Shown: positions 8,469 to 17,441, counted from the first letter of the stretch. The stretch is 32,613 bases of DNA from Clostridiales bacterium (GCA_012519695.1 JAAYPT010000082.1:1-32613), one strand, 5' to 3'. Numbers and translations are program-made. The notes: generated from the sequence alone by a model not told the origin.

Positions 8469-9215
8469 CTAAGCTGCAACCCTTGATTCAATAAAAATAT
8501 CATCAAAAATATTTTCTTGAGATATGAAAATCTTTCCTGTTTTCATCAACTCTAAAATCGCTAAAAAAGTAACAATTATTTCCATCTTGCTGCTCTGTTC
8601 TTCAAGTAATCCGCGAAAGCTGAAATTTTTATGTTCCATAGCATACTCTTCTAAATATACCATGCGCTCCTCTAAAGACACTTCTTCCTTCTCTATCTTA
8701 CCGAATTGAGAGCGAATCGGGTCAATCTTATCTACTTGTTTTTTCATTACAGATTTGAATATGGCGTTCAACTTTGTAAGAGTAATATCAGAAACCAGTT
8801 CTTCTATATCTATAGGTTCTTCATACTGTCTGACTTCGTCCGGTATCGTAGGCACTTTAAACAATACTCGTTCTGCATCCATTTGTCGGTCTTTTAGCTC
8901 ATATGACATGCACTTGTACATCTTGTATTCTAATAACTTCTGTACCAATTCTGCACGAGGGTCTTCTTCCTCTTCTTCTGTCTCTTCTTTTGGCAATAAC
9001 ATTTTTGATTTAATATCAATCAAAGTTGCTGCCATTACCAAAAATTCGCTCATTATATTTAAATCCTGACGCTTCATCTCGCCAATATATTCTAAATACT
9101 GATTTGTAATTTCTACAATTGGAATATCATAAATATTTACTTTATTCTTTTCTAACAGATGCAATAGTAAATCCAATGGACCTTCGAACACCTGCAACTT
9201 TACTGTTAATTCCAT
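8469..9215 (-). CDS. scpA: Segregation and condensation protein A (kleisin)
   Basis: A 248-residue kleisin that bridges the heads of the SMC dimer and binds ScpB, for chromosome compaction and segregation. The N-terminal signature LQVFEGPLDLLLHLLEKNKVNIYDIPI is complete. The acidic linker EETEEEEEDPRAELVQKLLEYK is followed by the C-terminal winged helix VTFLAILELMKTGKIFISQE. I start at MELTVKLQV, preceded by GGGAG, rather than at a longer upstream extension. It lies 67 nt after the metallophosphoesterase and immediately before scpB, the usual Firmicutes pair. Confidence 0.95.
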   Translation of the reverse strand: MELTVKLQVFEGPLDLLLHLLEKNKVNIYDIPIVEITNQYLEYIGEMKRQDLNIMSEFLVMAATLIDIKSKMLLPKEETEEEEEDPRAELVQKLLEYKMYKCMSYELKDRQMDAERVLFKVPTIPDEVRQYEEPIDIEELVSDITLTKLNAIFKSVMKKQVDKIDPIRSQFGKIEKEEVSLEERMVYLEEYAMEHKNFSFRGLLEEQSSKMEIIVTFLAILELMKTGKIFISQENIFDDIFIESRVAA

Positions 9216-9282
9216 ATACACGCTCCCATAATATCTAACATCCTCTATTTTACCTTCTGTTTCAAGAAAATTCAAGAAATTT

Positions 9283-10155
9283 TTATATGCACTCTCGTGA
9301 ATTTTGAGGTACAAACCGGATGTCTAATAACTCTGCCCGATTAAATATACGAATGTGAAAGGTATGGGTTCCAAGCCCACGACTTACAATCACATTTTTA
9401 TCTCCAAATTCAAATCTTCCTGCATCGTATTTCGGAAAAAAAGTGAGCTGTGGAGACAATAGGCTTCCTACTCCCGGAATTCGTATCAAGCCACCATGAT
9501 TATGCCCGCAAAAAGCCACATCCGCTCCCCATGCAGCATACTGCTGCGCATAAGCCGGATTGTGCGCAAGTAAAATACCAAAAGCCTCCCCTGCCGGCTT
9601 GGGTAAAAAATCTTTCAGATCATTTTCTGCCATCGGTACAATTCTTCCTTTTTCATAATACTCTATGGGAAGTTCTAATCCGGTAATGCGCACTCCCTCC
9701 CAGTCCTTTAACGAAACACTCTCATTATTTAAAACTTTTACGCCTAATTTTTCTACTTCTGACATATATGCTTCAAACGCCTTATGATTTTTTCTTTTTT
9801 CTTCACGCAAACGTGTTTCATGATTTCCGAAACTATAATATACCGGTGCAATCTGTACTAAATTCTTTAGAAATTCCAGTGCAATTGGAAATGTATCCGA
9901 ATATTTTGATACAATTAAATCCCCCGGAATAAGTATGATTTTTGGATGGCGTTTTTCTATTTGTTGCAATAAGCGTTGATTTTGTTCACCATAGGAAAAC
10001 CCATGAAGGTCTGCAATTACAACTGCATGCTGTTCTTCTTTTATCTTTTCTGATTCTATCACATAATCATTTACTTCAAACTTTGTTAATTCCCATCTTT
10101 GCCAGAACCTAAAGACTACCACAAGCAAAATTAAAACTATCAGTATTTTTATCAT
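9283..10155 (-). CDS. Membrane-anchored metallophosphoesterase
   Basis: A 290-residue calcineurin-like phosphoesterase, similar to the YaeI/YkuE group. Residues 2-19 form an N-terminal membrane helix. The metal-binding motifs are ADLHGFSYG (D-x-H), IPGDLI (GD), FGNHETR (GNHE), LLAHNPAYA and FCGHNHGG (GHxH). YkuE/LpxH-like relatives act on lipid headgroups, UDP-sugars or related phosphates, but the substrate here cannot be read from sequence. The ATG of MIKILIV is preceded by AAAGG; a longer frame has no ribosome binding site. It is divergent from the dacF paralogue at 10255 and heads a run of genes with scpA and scpB. Confidence 0.88.
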   Translation of the reverse strand: MIKILIVLILLVVVFRFWQRWELTKFEVNDYVIESEKIKEEQHAVVIADLHGFSYGEQNQRLLQQIEKRHPKIILIPGDLIVSKYSDTFPIALEFLKNLVQIAPVYYSFGNHETRLREEKRKNHKAFEAYMSEVEKLGVKVLNNESVSLKDWEGVRITGLELPIEYYEKGRIVPMAENDLKDFLPKPAGEAFGILLAHNPAYAQQYAAWGADVAFCGHNHGGLIRIPGVGSLLSPQLTFFPKYDAGRFEFGDKNVIVSRGLGTHTFHIRIFNRAELLDIRFVPQNSRECI

Positions 10156-10254
10156 TTTACTACCTTTCTCTCTTATAATTACATACTTGTAAAAAACAAG
10201 AATAACAGACAAGCATCCGGCTTAAACTGTATTATAATATTTGGAGGTTATGCC

Positions 10255-11430
10255 ATGCGTTGTATTTTATCGCTATTTTTATCAGCATCCATGCTGTTTA
10301 CTTCTCTTTCTTTTACCACTGAAACGCCTGCTCAAACTTCTACCGAAGAATTAAATATTTCTGCTCCCTCCGTTGTATTAATGGAATCTTCTACCGGACA
10401 AATTATCTATGAAAAAGATTCCCATACCTCTCTTCACCCAGCCAGCATTACCAAAATCATGACTATGATTCTTATCTTCGATGCATTAGAAAAAGGAACC
10501 ATCACTTTAGATGATACGGTTACAGTATCTGATTACGCTGCAAGTATGGGCGGTTCCCAGGTGTTTTTAGAGCCCGGGGAAACCCAAACAGTTGATACCA
10601 TGTTAAAATGTATTTCCATCGCAAGCGCTAATGATGCCTGTGTGGCTATGGCTGAATATATTTGTGGTAGTGAACAGGAATTTGTAAACCAAATGAATCA
10701 ACGCGCCAAAAGTCTTGGTATGAAAGATACTACTTTCGTAAACTGCTGCGGACTTGATACCGATGGTCACATGACTACTGCCTATGATGTAGCATTAATG
10801 TCTCGTGAACTGATTACAAAATATCCCCAAATACATAATTACTGTACTGTCTGGATGGATACCATTACCCATGTAACGGCTAAAGGTTCCTCGGAGTTTG
10901 GCTTGACTAACACAAACAAACTCATTAAACAGTACGAATATGCCACCGGACTTAAAACCGGTTCCACCTCACAGGCAAAATATTGTCTTTCCGCAACTGC
11001 CAAACGGGATGATATGGAACTTATTGCTGTGGTGATGGCAGCTCCTGACTATAAAGTTCGCTTTCAGGATGCCGTATCGCTTCTAAATTATGGATTTGGA
11101 AAATGCAATATCTATCATGACGAAAATCAAGACGAATTACCGAACTTACCGGTTACCGGCGGTGTCTCTGACTCTGTGGCAATCGCCTATGAATCCGGAT
11201 TTTCTTACCTGGATGTATCCGGTGCGGACCTTTCTAAAATTACGAAAGAACTAAAACTTCCTAAGACAATTTCCGCTCCTAAAAAGAAATCCTCCATTGC
11301 CGGAAAAGCAGTTTATAAGCTCAATGGAAAAGAAATCGGCTCTGTTAATATTCTCTTTCAAAGTTCTGTAAAAAAAGCTACCTTCCGTGATTACTTTAAA
11401 TGGACGCTGGATGCTCTTTTTATGTCTTAA
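10255..11430 (+). CDS. D-alanyl-D-alanine carboxypeptidase (second DacF-type paralogue)
   Basis: A 391-residue S11 serine peptidase with a signal sequence (about residues 1-26). The motifs are SITK at 64-67, SAN at 124-126 and KTG at 234-236. The C-terminal PBP5-like domain has the PKTISAPKKKSSIAGKAVYKLNGKEIGSV pattern, and the protein ends in an amphipathic segment that could attach it to the membrane. GGAGG lies 7 nt before the ATG. It is only distantly similar to the paralogue at 5539-6759; here the SxN motif is the canonical SAN instead of SHN. It is the only plus-strand gene in the central region. It converges on cardiolipin synthase with only 10 nt between stop codons and no recognisable terminator between them. 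Confidence 0.93.
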   Translation: MRCILSLFLSASMLFTSLSFTTETPAQTSTEELNISAPSVVLMESSTGQIIYEKDSHTSLHPASITKIMTMILIFDALEKGTITLDDTVTVSDYAASMGGSQVFLEPGETQTVDTMLKCISIASANDACVAMAEYICGSEQEFVNQMNQRAKSLGMKDTTFVNCCGLDTDGHMTTAYDVALMSRELITKYPQIHNYCTVWMDTITHVTAKGSSEFGLTNTNKLIKQYEYATGLKTGSTSQAKYCLSATAKRDDMELIAVVMAAPDYKVRFQDAVSLLNYGFGKCNIYHDENQDELPNLPVTGGVSDSVAIAYESGFSYLDVSGADLSKITKELKLPKTISAPKKKSSIAGKAVYKLNGKEIGSVNILFQSSVKKATFRDYFKWTLDALFMS

Positions 11431-11440
11431 TTTTAAATTT

Positions 11441-12979
11441 TTATAATAATGGTGCAAATATTTTTAAAACACCTAACATTGTACGGATAACTGCCGGTCT
11501 TTTCCGGCAGAATTCCATGGTAATCTCTTCACACTGTTGCAAGGTATCCAATACATCTTCTTTTACCTGCATGACTGCCTTTGACTGGTACATCCATACT
11601 CCACATTCAAAATGCAAGTACAAACTCCGGTAATCCATATTAATGCTTCCCACAGTAGCAATCTCATCATCACAAACAAAACATTTTGCATGTACAAAAC
11701 CCGGTTTGTACTGATATATTTTCACGCCACTTTTCAACAATTCTTCATAATAAGACTGTCCCATCCAATAGATAATTTTCTTATCCGGTATTCCCGGCAT
11801 AATAATCCGCACATCCACGCCACTTTTAGCAGAGTTTTCCAAACACTTAATCATTTCATGATCCGGAATTAAATATGGCGTAAAAATATACACATAATCT
11901 TTTGCACGGCTAATCATATTCATATAAATATTTTCACCGGAAGTTTCATGATCCAGTGGACTGTCATCATATGGTTGCACATACCCGTCATTCTGATTTT
12001 TTTCTTTTTGATATACCTGTGGTTTAAAACGAACAATGTCTTTTTCTATTTCTTTGGTGATATAACTCCACATTTCTAAAAACATTACTGTAAAGCTCCA
12101 GACAGCCTCCCCTTTTAAGCGAAGTCCTGTATCTTTCCAATATCCAAATCGTTCAATGGCATTAATGTATTCATCTGCCAGATTGATTCCTCCGGTAAAT
12201 CCAATTTTGCCATCTACCACTAAAATTTTACGATGATCTCTGTTATTCATAATTACGGACATCACCGGATACAATGGATTAAATTTTACGCATTTTATAC
12301 CAAAGGACTGCATAGTCTCATAATATCTTGCCGGCAGTGTAGTAACACAGCCAAAGTCATCATAGATAAAACGCACATCTACTCCAGCCGCTGCTTTTTC
12401 CTTTAAAATATCTAATATCTGATTAAACATTACGCCTTCTTCCACGATAAAATATTCCATGAAAATAAAGTGTTCTGCGCTTTTTAATGCCTCCAATATG
12501 TCAGGGAACATTTCTTCTCCAACACGATAATACTTTGTTTCTGTGTTTCCATATACCGGGAAATTTGCCCAATCACTGATATATTTTGCCTGATTATAAA
12601 TACTCTTATCCTTTTGGCGTATTTCTTCCATGTATGAACCTCCATCCGGAAGTTCTCTTTCAAGTTCTCGGTTAATTATTTCCATTCTTTTTCTTGTTCT
12701 TCTAGTCATTTCAGAACGTCCAAAGATAAAATATATCAACAATCCCACAATAGGAATGGAAAGTATCACAAAACTCCAGGCAATCTTATATGAGGGATTA
12801 CTTCTTTTATTTACTATGACCAAAACCACAATAACCGCAATTAATTGTACAATCGTATCTACATACGAGTATTTCGCCATAACACCATTCAAAAGCGATA
12901 ACATCCATAATAACTGTATGAGAATTGCCATGGCTACAATCATAGTTCTTCCCATTAAAAGTTTCTTTATTTTCTTCAC
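11441..12979 (-). CDS. cls: Cardiolipin synthase (phospholipase D family)
   Basis: A 512-residue membrane enzyme that joins two phosphatidylglycerols into cardiolipin. Two or three N-terminal membrane helices lie at about residues 12-32, 40-57 and 68-87. Two HKD motifs follow: HRKILVVDGKIGFTGG (His249) and HAKCFVCDDEIATVGS (His430), with DYRS after the second. Length matches ClsA of Firmicutes. The start is a GTG preceded by GAGAGGATG. It begins 38 nt after the subtilase gene, so the two probably share a transcript. Confidence 0.94.
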   Translation of the reverse strand: MKKIKKLLMGRTMIVAMAILIQLLWMLSLLNGVMAKYSYVDTIVQLIAVIVVLVIVNKRSNPSYKIAWSFVILSIPIVGLLIYFIFGRSEMTRRTRKRMEIINRELERELPDGGSYMEEIRQKDKSIYNQAKYISDWANFPVYGNTETKYYRVGEEMFPDILEALKSAEHFIFMEYFIVEEGVMFNQILDILKEKAAAGVDVRFIYDDFGCVTTLPARYYETMQSFGIKCVKFNPLYPVMSVIMNNRDHRKILVVDGKIGFTGGINLADEYINAIERFGYWKDTGLRLKGEAVWSFTVMFLEMWSYITKEIEKDIVRFKPQVYQKEKNQNDGYVQPYDDSPLDHETSGENIYMNMISRAKDYVYIFTPYLIPDHEMIKCLENSAKSGVDVRIIMPGIPDKKIIYWMGQSYYEELLKSGVKIYQYKPGFVHAKCFVCDDEIATVGSINMDYRSLYLHFECGVWMYQSKAVMQVKEDVLDTLQQCEEITMEFCRKRPAVIRTMLGVLKIFAPLL

Positions 12980-13017
12980 ATAACCATCCTCTCATGTACA
13001 TTATCTCTTCTACTTTA

Positions 13018-13902
13018 TCACAATAATCTTCCAATGTCTACCATTCCCCACCCCTGTTTCGACGGCACCATTCCTAAGTCTAAGGCTCTTTCATAAAGTC
13101 GAAGCTTTACTTCTGCCGGGGAAAATCGCGGATATTTTGAAAGCAAAATTGCCACACAACCACTGACAATCGGTGCTGCCATAGAGGTCCCGCTTTTTTT
13201 AACATATTCCCCTGTTATAGAACAACTGATGATATTTGTTCCCGGAACCACCAATTCCGGCTTTACAATACAATGATCAGTAGGTCCTTGACCGGAATAG
13301 TCTGGTTTTAGTCTGGAAACGCCAATCTGTTCTTTGGTATCGTCACAACATCCTACGGTTATAATTTTTCTTGAAATTCCCGGAACCGTTACACTATTCT
13401 CTCCCGGACCATTATTTCCGGCTGCTGCCACAACTACAATTCCATTATCCCAGGCATAATCTACTGCCTGAAGCAATCTTCTTCGTTCTGAACTTTCTGC
13501 TTCTAATACCATTCCAATGGAAATATTCACTATTCGTATTTTATATTTTTCTTTTTCAGCAACCAACCATCGAATGGATTCTACTACATTTTCGGTGTTT
13601 CCGTTTCCCTTCTGATCCAATATTTTTACAACTATAAAATGTGCTTTTGGTGCAATTCCCATATATTTTCCACCGGAAATACTACCGTTTCCACCAATGA
13701 TACCGGCAATATGGGTTCCATGTCCATTGTCATCATAAGGCTTTGTTCTTCCATTTATATAATCACGAAAACATACCACCCTTTTTTCAAAGTCCTGATG
13801 TAAAAAAATCCCCGTATCTAAAACTGCAACCCCAACACCTTCACCATAATAACCGCGACGATATGCCTGATTCGCTCTGATAATCCTTCTTACTCTGTCC
13901 AT
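13018..13902 (-). CDS. Subtilisin-like serine protease without signal peptide
   Basis: A 294-residue S8 peptidase with a complete catalytic set: Asp29 in VAVLDTGI, His61 in NGHGTHIAG, the oxyanion Asn163 in AAGNNGPG and Ser240 in SGTSMAAP. There is no signal sequence, and only about 22 residues precede the catalytic Asp strand, so there is no long propeptide. This matches intracellular or AprX-like subtilases, so it probably acts in the cytosol. AAAGG precedes the ATG by about 8 nt. It is followed by cardiolipin synthase in the same orientation. The shared 22-nt motif lies directly upstream, raising the possibility of growth-phase or sporulation control, which is inference. Confidence 0.92.
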   Translation of the reverse strand: MDRVRRIIRANQAYRRGYYGEGVGVAVLDTGIFLHQDFEKRVVCFRDYINGRTKPYDDNGHGTHIAGIIGGNGSISGGKYMGIAPKAHFIVVKILDQKGNGNTENVVESIRWLVAEKEKYKIRIVNISIGMVLEAESSERRRLLQAVDYAWDNGIVVVAAAGNNGPGENSVTVPGISRKIITVGCCDDTKEQIGVSRLKPDYSGQGPTDHCIVKPELVVPGTNIISCSITGEYVKKSGTSMAAPIVSGCVAILLSKYPRFSPAEVKLRLYERALDLGMVPSKQGWGMVDIGRLL

Positions 13903-13913
13903 TGTTATTTTCC

Positions 13914-13935
13914 TTTTTCTATTACTATATGCAAA
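13914..13935 (-). promoter_or_regulatory. 22-nt motif shared with the DacF-type gene
   Basis: It matches the element at 6778-6799 at 21 of 22 positions. Here an AC dinucleotide lies exactly 17 nt before CATATAGTA, which fits the Bacillus sigma-K consensus AC-N17-CATANNNTA. Part of the similarity is generic A-rich leader sequence. Confidence 0.4.
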
Positions 13936-13957
13936 AAAGTTTTACCGGGTCTATCTT

Positions 13958-13986
13958 GTATTAATGCAATACAGTGTTTGTTACAA
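13958..13986 (-). promoter_or_regulatory. Possible promoter of the subtilase gene
   Basis: On the minus strand, TTGTAA and TAATAC are 17 bp apart. A perfect palindrome, TGTATT-AATGC-AATACA, overlaps the -10 region and could be an operator. The match to consensus is moderate, and the CATATAGTA element further downstream is an alternative. Apart from these and the weak terminator at 14025-14070, the gap 13903-14120 holds nothing I recognise. Confidence 0.4.
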
Positions 13987-14024
13987 TAGTAACCGGTTTA
14001 AAATCACATTTCTTATGATATAGA

Positions 14025-14070
14025 AATAAAGACTTTCAGAAAGTCACAAAACTTTTCGAAAACCTTTATT
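14025..14070 (-). terminator. Weak terminator-like structure after the MerR gene
   Basis: On the minus strand an outer pairing AATAAAG/CTTTATT encloses the self-complementary GACTTTCTGAAAGTC, followed by TTTATTTC. The stems are AU-rich, so function as a terminator is only plausible. Confidence 0.35.
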
Positions 14071-14120
14071 CTATGCGTTATATATACTTTTTATTAATTA
14101 TCTATCCGTTTCAAAATAAA

Positions 14121-14960
14121 CTACACACCATAATATTTCTGAATGGCATACGCAACATATTCCGAACACCCTTTTCCAAACTTGTTATCCGTTGCTTCTG
14201 CCAATTTGGAATTTTGCAAGTATTCTTTTGCTAAATCAAGCAATATATTTCTTGCATTATCAAGAGCAAACATTTTTTTGTAATTCTCTGCAAGCATTTC
14301 AACAGCAGAGACTGCCATATCTGCATTATTGGTTTCTTTGGCAGTCATAAATTGCTGATAAATTTTTCCATTTTCATCTTGTTCCTGTTTTATTTCCTGA
14401 GTATCTCCGGTTGATTGCATAATTGCTTCCATTGCTTTCTCTTTACTGCCATACCATTTTAATACATTTGCCCATGCCTGTTCATTTGAAAATCCTGATT
14501 CCAAGTGGTCTCGATATTTTTCCACACTTCCATATTTTTCTACTTGCTCCTCAAGTGATTTTGGGGACATACATTGTAATGTATGGTCTAAAATTTTCTG
14601 AATTTCTTCATTGTTGAATGCCTCAAAACTCATAGTATTAACTCCTTTCATCACATCCGTTATTAACTCAATAATCCCATTTAGTCGGTTTCGCTTTTGC
14701 TCCAACAATGACTTTTGAGTTAATAAAGCCTGTTCCCTGTCATAATTAGGGTTATCCAATATTTTTTTAATATCTTGCAATGGAATTTCCAATTCTCTAA
14801 AAAACATAATTTCCTGTAATCTTTCCAATGCTTTGTTGTCATATAAGCGATATCCTGCGTCTGTTAATTCTGTTGGTTTTAATAAACCTATTTCATCATA
14901 ATATCTCAACGTCCTTATACTTACTCCGGTTATCTCTGACACATCTTTTACAGTTTTCAT
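14121..14960 (-). CDS. MerR-family regulator with TipAS drug-recognition domain
   Basis: A 279-residue activator. Residues 1-70 are a MerR winged helix (VKDVSEITGVSIRTLRYYDEIGLLKPTELTDAGYRLYD), residues 75-115 the dimerisation helix, and residues 120-279 a helical TipAS-type domain ending FGKGCSEYVAYAIQKYYG. TipAL/Mta-type proteins bind cationic or thiopeptide-like drugs and activate efflux or their own gene. AAAGGAG precedes the ATG. Its promoter has the 19-bp spacer and central palindrome characteristic of MerR targets, indicating autoregulation. No transporter lies next to it, so its other targets must be elsewhere. It follows pnp but is separated by a strong terminator. Confidence 0.92.
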   Translation of the reverse strand: MKTVKDVSEITGVSIRTLRYYDEIGLLKPTELTDAGYRLYDNKALERLQEIMFFRELEIPLQDIKKILDNPNYDREQALLTQKSLLEQKRNRLNGIIELITDVMKGVNTMSFEAFNNEEIQKILDHTLQCMSPKSLEEQVEKYGSVEKYRDHLESGFSNEQAWANVLKWYGSKEKAMEAIMQSTGDTQEIKQEQDENGKIYQQFMTAKETNNADMAVSAVEMLAENYKKMFALDNARNILLDLAKEYLQNSKLAEATDNKFGKGCSEYVAYAIQKYYGV

Positions 14961-14981
14961 TGTTTTCTCCTTTCAATCCTT

Positions 14982-15012
14982 ATCCTAAACCGTTACGCAA
15001 CGAGAGAGTCAA
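14982..15012 (-). promoter_or_regulatory. MerR-type promoter with 19-bp spacer
   Basis: On the minus strand -35 TTGACT and -10 TAGGAT are separated by 19 bp instead of 17. The spacer contains the palindrome CGTT-GCGT-AACG. Overlong spacers with a central dyad are the known hallmark of promoters untwisted by MerR-family activators. It lies about 20 nt upstream of the MerR start codon. Confidence 0.8.
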
Positions 15013-15068
15013 CACTTATTTTAATAATATTCTGTAAAAATTTACCCAGCCTGTTCCAAGCATATAAA

Positions 15069-15103
15069 AAGAGGTCTGTTTTCTATTTGAAAACAAACCT
15101 CTT
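15069..15103 (-). terminator. Terminator of pnp
   Basis: On the minus strand AAGAGGTTTGTTTTC pairs with GAAAACAGACCTCTT (one G-U) around a 5-nt loop and is followed by TTTTA. It starts 13 nt after the pnp stop codon. Confidence 0.9.
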
Positions 15104-15115
15104 GTGTTTTTCCTT

Positions 15116-17209
15116 TTATGCTTCTGCCGGAACGTCTTTGATAGAGAAACTGATTCTTCCCATCTTATCTTTTCCAAGACAAACTACTTTTACCATGTCT
15201 CCTAATGTCAAAACATCTTCTACATGATTGATACGTTCTTTTGAAATCTTAGAAATGTGAACCATTCCTTCTTTTCCCGGTGCAAACTCAAGGAATGCAC
15301 CAAATTCTTTGATACTGATGACTTTTCCTACAAAAATCTGTCCTTCTTCAAAGTCCGTAGTAATAATCTGTATCATCTTTACAGCCTTGTCCATCATTTC
15401 TTTATCTGTACCGCAAACAGAAACTGCTCCTTCATCAGAAATGTCAATCTTTACACCAGTCTGTTCGATGATTGCATTGATTGTCTTTCCACGCTGTCCA
15501 ACTACATCACCAATCTTAGCCGGGTCAATCTGAATCTGAACAATTTTTGGTGCATACTTGCCAACTTCTTTTCTTGGCTCTGCGATTGCCTTAGACATTA
15601 CATTATCCATAATATAAAGTCTTGCTTCTCTTGTTCTTGCAATTGCTTCTTCTACGATTGGTCTGGTTAATCCGTGAATCTTAATATCCATCTGGATAGC
15701 TGTAATACCATCATGTGTACCGGTTACCTTAAAGTCCATGTCTCCAAAGAAGTCTTCTAAGCCCTGAATATCGGTAAGTACTACATAATCATCATCTGTT
15801 TCTCCTGTTACCAAACCACAGGAAATACCTGCTACCATCTTTTTAATCGGTACTCCTGCTGCCATCAATGCCATACAAGAAGCACAGGTAGATGCCATAG
15901 AAGTAGAACCATTGGATTCAAATGTTTCGGACACTGCACGAATTGCATATGGGAATTCTTCTTCTGTAGGAAGAACCGGTACCAATGCTCTTTCTGCTAA
16001 TGCACCATGACCGATTTCACGACGTCCCGGACCTCTGCTTGGCTTTGTTTCTCCAACAGAATATGCAGGGAAATTATAGTGATGCATATAACGTTTGTTT
16101 ACTTCATTTTCATCTAATCCATCAATTCTTTGTACTTCAGATAACGGTGCTAATGTTACAACATCACAAATCTGAGTTTGTCCACGAGTAAACATAGCTG
16201 AACCATGAACTCTTGGAATCAAATCTACTTCTGCTGCCAATGGACGAATCTGATTGATAGCTCGTCCATCCGGACGCTTATGATCCTTCAAAATCATCTT
16301 ACGAACAGTTTTCTTCTGATACTGATAGATTGCTTCTCCTAATACTGCAAGCCATTCTTCATTATCAGCAAATGCTTCTTCTAACTGCTCTGTAATCTTT
16401 CTAATATTTTCTTCACGTTCCTGTTTTACATCTGTGAAAACAGCTTCCTCCATTGCCTCTGGAGGTACAATTTCTTTAATTGCCGCAAATAATTCTTCTG
16501 GTACTGCACAACTGGTATATTCATGCTTTTGTTTTCCAACTTCAGCTACGATTTCATTGATAAATGCAATAATCTTCTGATTGATGTCATGCGCCATATA
16601 AATAGCTTCAATCATTTTTGCTTCCGGAATCTCATTTGCGCCTGCTTCAATCATAATTACCTTTTCGCTGGTAGAAGCTACAGTTAAGTTCAAATCTCCG
16701 TTCTTCCACTGTTCCTGACTTGGGTTGACGATAAATTCTCCGTCAATCATCCCCACCTGTGTCATTGCACATGGACCGGCAAATGGAATATCAGAAATAC
16801 TTGTTGCAATAGCAGAACCTAACATTGCTACGATTTCCGGACGACATTCCGGGTCTACACTCATAACTAAGTTATTCAAAGTTACATCATTTCTATAATC
16901 TTTCGGGAATAATGGTCTCATAGGACGGTCAATAACACGAGAAGTTAAGATTGCATTTTCAGATGCTTTTCCTTCTCTCTTATTAAATCCTCCCGGAATC
17001 TTTCCTACTGCATATAATTTTTCTTCATATTCTACACTTAATGGGAAAAAGTCAATTCCTTCTCTTGGCTTTTCTGATGCAGTTGCAGTACTAAGTACTA
17101 CAGTATCGCCATAATGCATCAAAGCAGCTCCGTTTGCCTGTGCAGCTACTCTTCCAATATCTACGCGAAGAGTTTTTCCTGCAAGTTCCATTGTAAACTG
17201 TTTAAACAT
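15116..17209 (-). CDS. pnp: Polyribonucleotide nucleotidyltransferase (PNPase)
   Basis: A 697-residue 3'-5' phosphorolytic exoribonuclease of the mRNA degradation machinery. The order is RNase PH domain 1 (about 1-210), helical linker, RNase PH domain 2 (about 310-540, with GPGRREIGHGALAERAL and FESNGSTSMASTC), KH domain (about 550-610, IGDVVGQRGKTINAI) and S1 domain (about 620-690, GQIFVGKVISIKEFGAFLEF). I start at MFKQFTMEL because GAAGGAG lies 8 nt before it; a longer in-frame extension falls in the structured leader. It follows rpsO, the common arrangement, with a 278-nt gap that carries a terminator and two further hairpins. Confidence 0.97.
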   Translation of the reverse strand: MFKQFTMELAGKTLRVDIGRVAAQANGAALMHYGDTVVLSTATASEKPREGIDFFPLSVEYEEKLYAVGKIPGGFNKREGKASENAILTSRVIDRPMRPLFPKDYRNDVTLNNLVMSVDPECRPEIVAMLGSAIATSISDIPFAGPCAMTQVGMIDGEFIVNPSQEQWKNGDLNLTVASTSEKVIMIEAGANEIPEAKMIEAIYMAHDINQKIIAFINEIVAEVGKQKHEYTSCAVPEELFAAIKEIVPPEAMEEAVFTDVKQEREENIRKITEQLEEAFADNEEWLAVLGEAIYQYQKKTVRKMILKDHKRPDGRAINQIRPLAAEVDLIPRVHGSAMFTRGQTQICDVVTLAPLSEVQRIDGLDENEVNKRYMHHYNFPAYSVGETKPSRGPGRREIGHGALAERALVPVLPTEEEFPYAIRAVSETFESNGSTSMASTCASCMALMAAGVPIKKMVAGISCGLVTGETDDDYVVLTDIQGLEDFFGDMDFKVTGTHDGITAIQMDIKIHGLTRPIVEEAIARTREARLYIMDNVMSKAIAEPRKEVGKYAPKIVQIQIDPAKIGDVVGQRGKTINAIIEQTGVKIDISDEGAVSVCGTDKEMMDKAVKMIQIITTDFEEGQIFVGKVISIKEFGAFLEFAPGKEGMVHISKISKERINHVEDVLTLGDMVKVVCLGKDKMGRISFSIKDVPAEA

Positions 17210-17268
17210 TCTTCTATCTCCTTCATATATATTCTGGAAGACATTGTCCTCCGTTATGGCAGAAGAGA

Positions 17269-17320
17269 CCGAAACTACTGAGTTACACACAAGTATTTAT
17301 GTACATCTCAGTGGTCTCGG
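17269..17320 (-). promoter_or_regulatory. Long stem in the pnp leader
   Basis: On the minus strand CCGAGACCACTGAG pairs with CTCAGTAGTTTCGG, giving 14 bp with one G-U and one mismatch, about 60 nt before the pnp start codon. A double-stranded leader stem cut by RNase III is known for pnp autoregulation in Escherichia coli; a similar role here is inference. Confidence 0.55.
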
Positions 17321-17359
17321 AAGTGCCTCCCGCCAATTTTTCTCCTCTACACGAGTAAC

Positions 17360-17388
17360 AAAAAACTTCAATGCTTGCATGAAGTTTT
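17360..17388 (-). terminator. Second terminator-like hairpin between rpsO and pnp
   Basis: On the minus strand AAAACTTCA pairs with TGAAGTTTT, with an inner TGC/GCA extension, and a run of six Ts completes it. It lies about 80 nt beyond the rpsO terminator and about 150 nt before pnp. It could be a backup terminator or an attenuator for pnp. Confidence 0.6.
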
Positions 17389-17441
17389 GACAAGCACTGC
17401 GATAGCTTCTAACACTCGCAAAGTGTGTTTTTCATAGTTAT

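Noticed and set aside
17281-17440. A T-box riboswitch or attachment site upstream of pnp.
   Set aside because: No T-box sequence with terminator switch, no tRNA fragment and no integrase were found; the stems are better described as leader hairpins.
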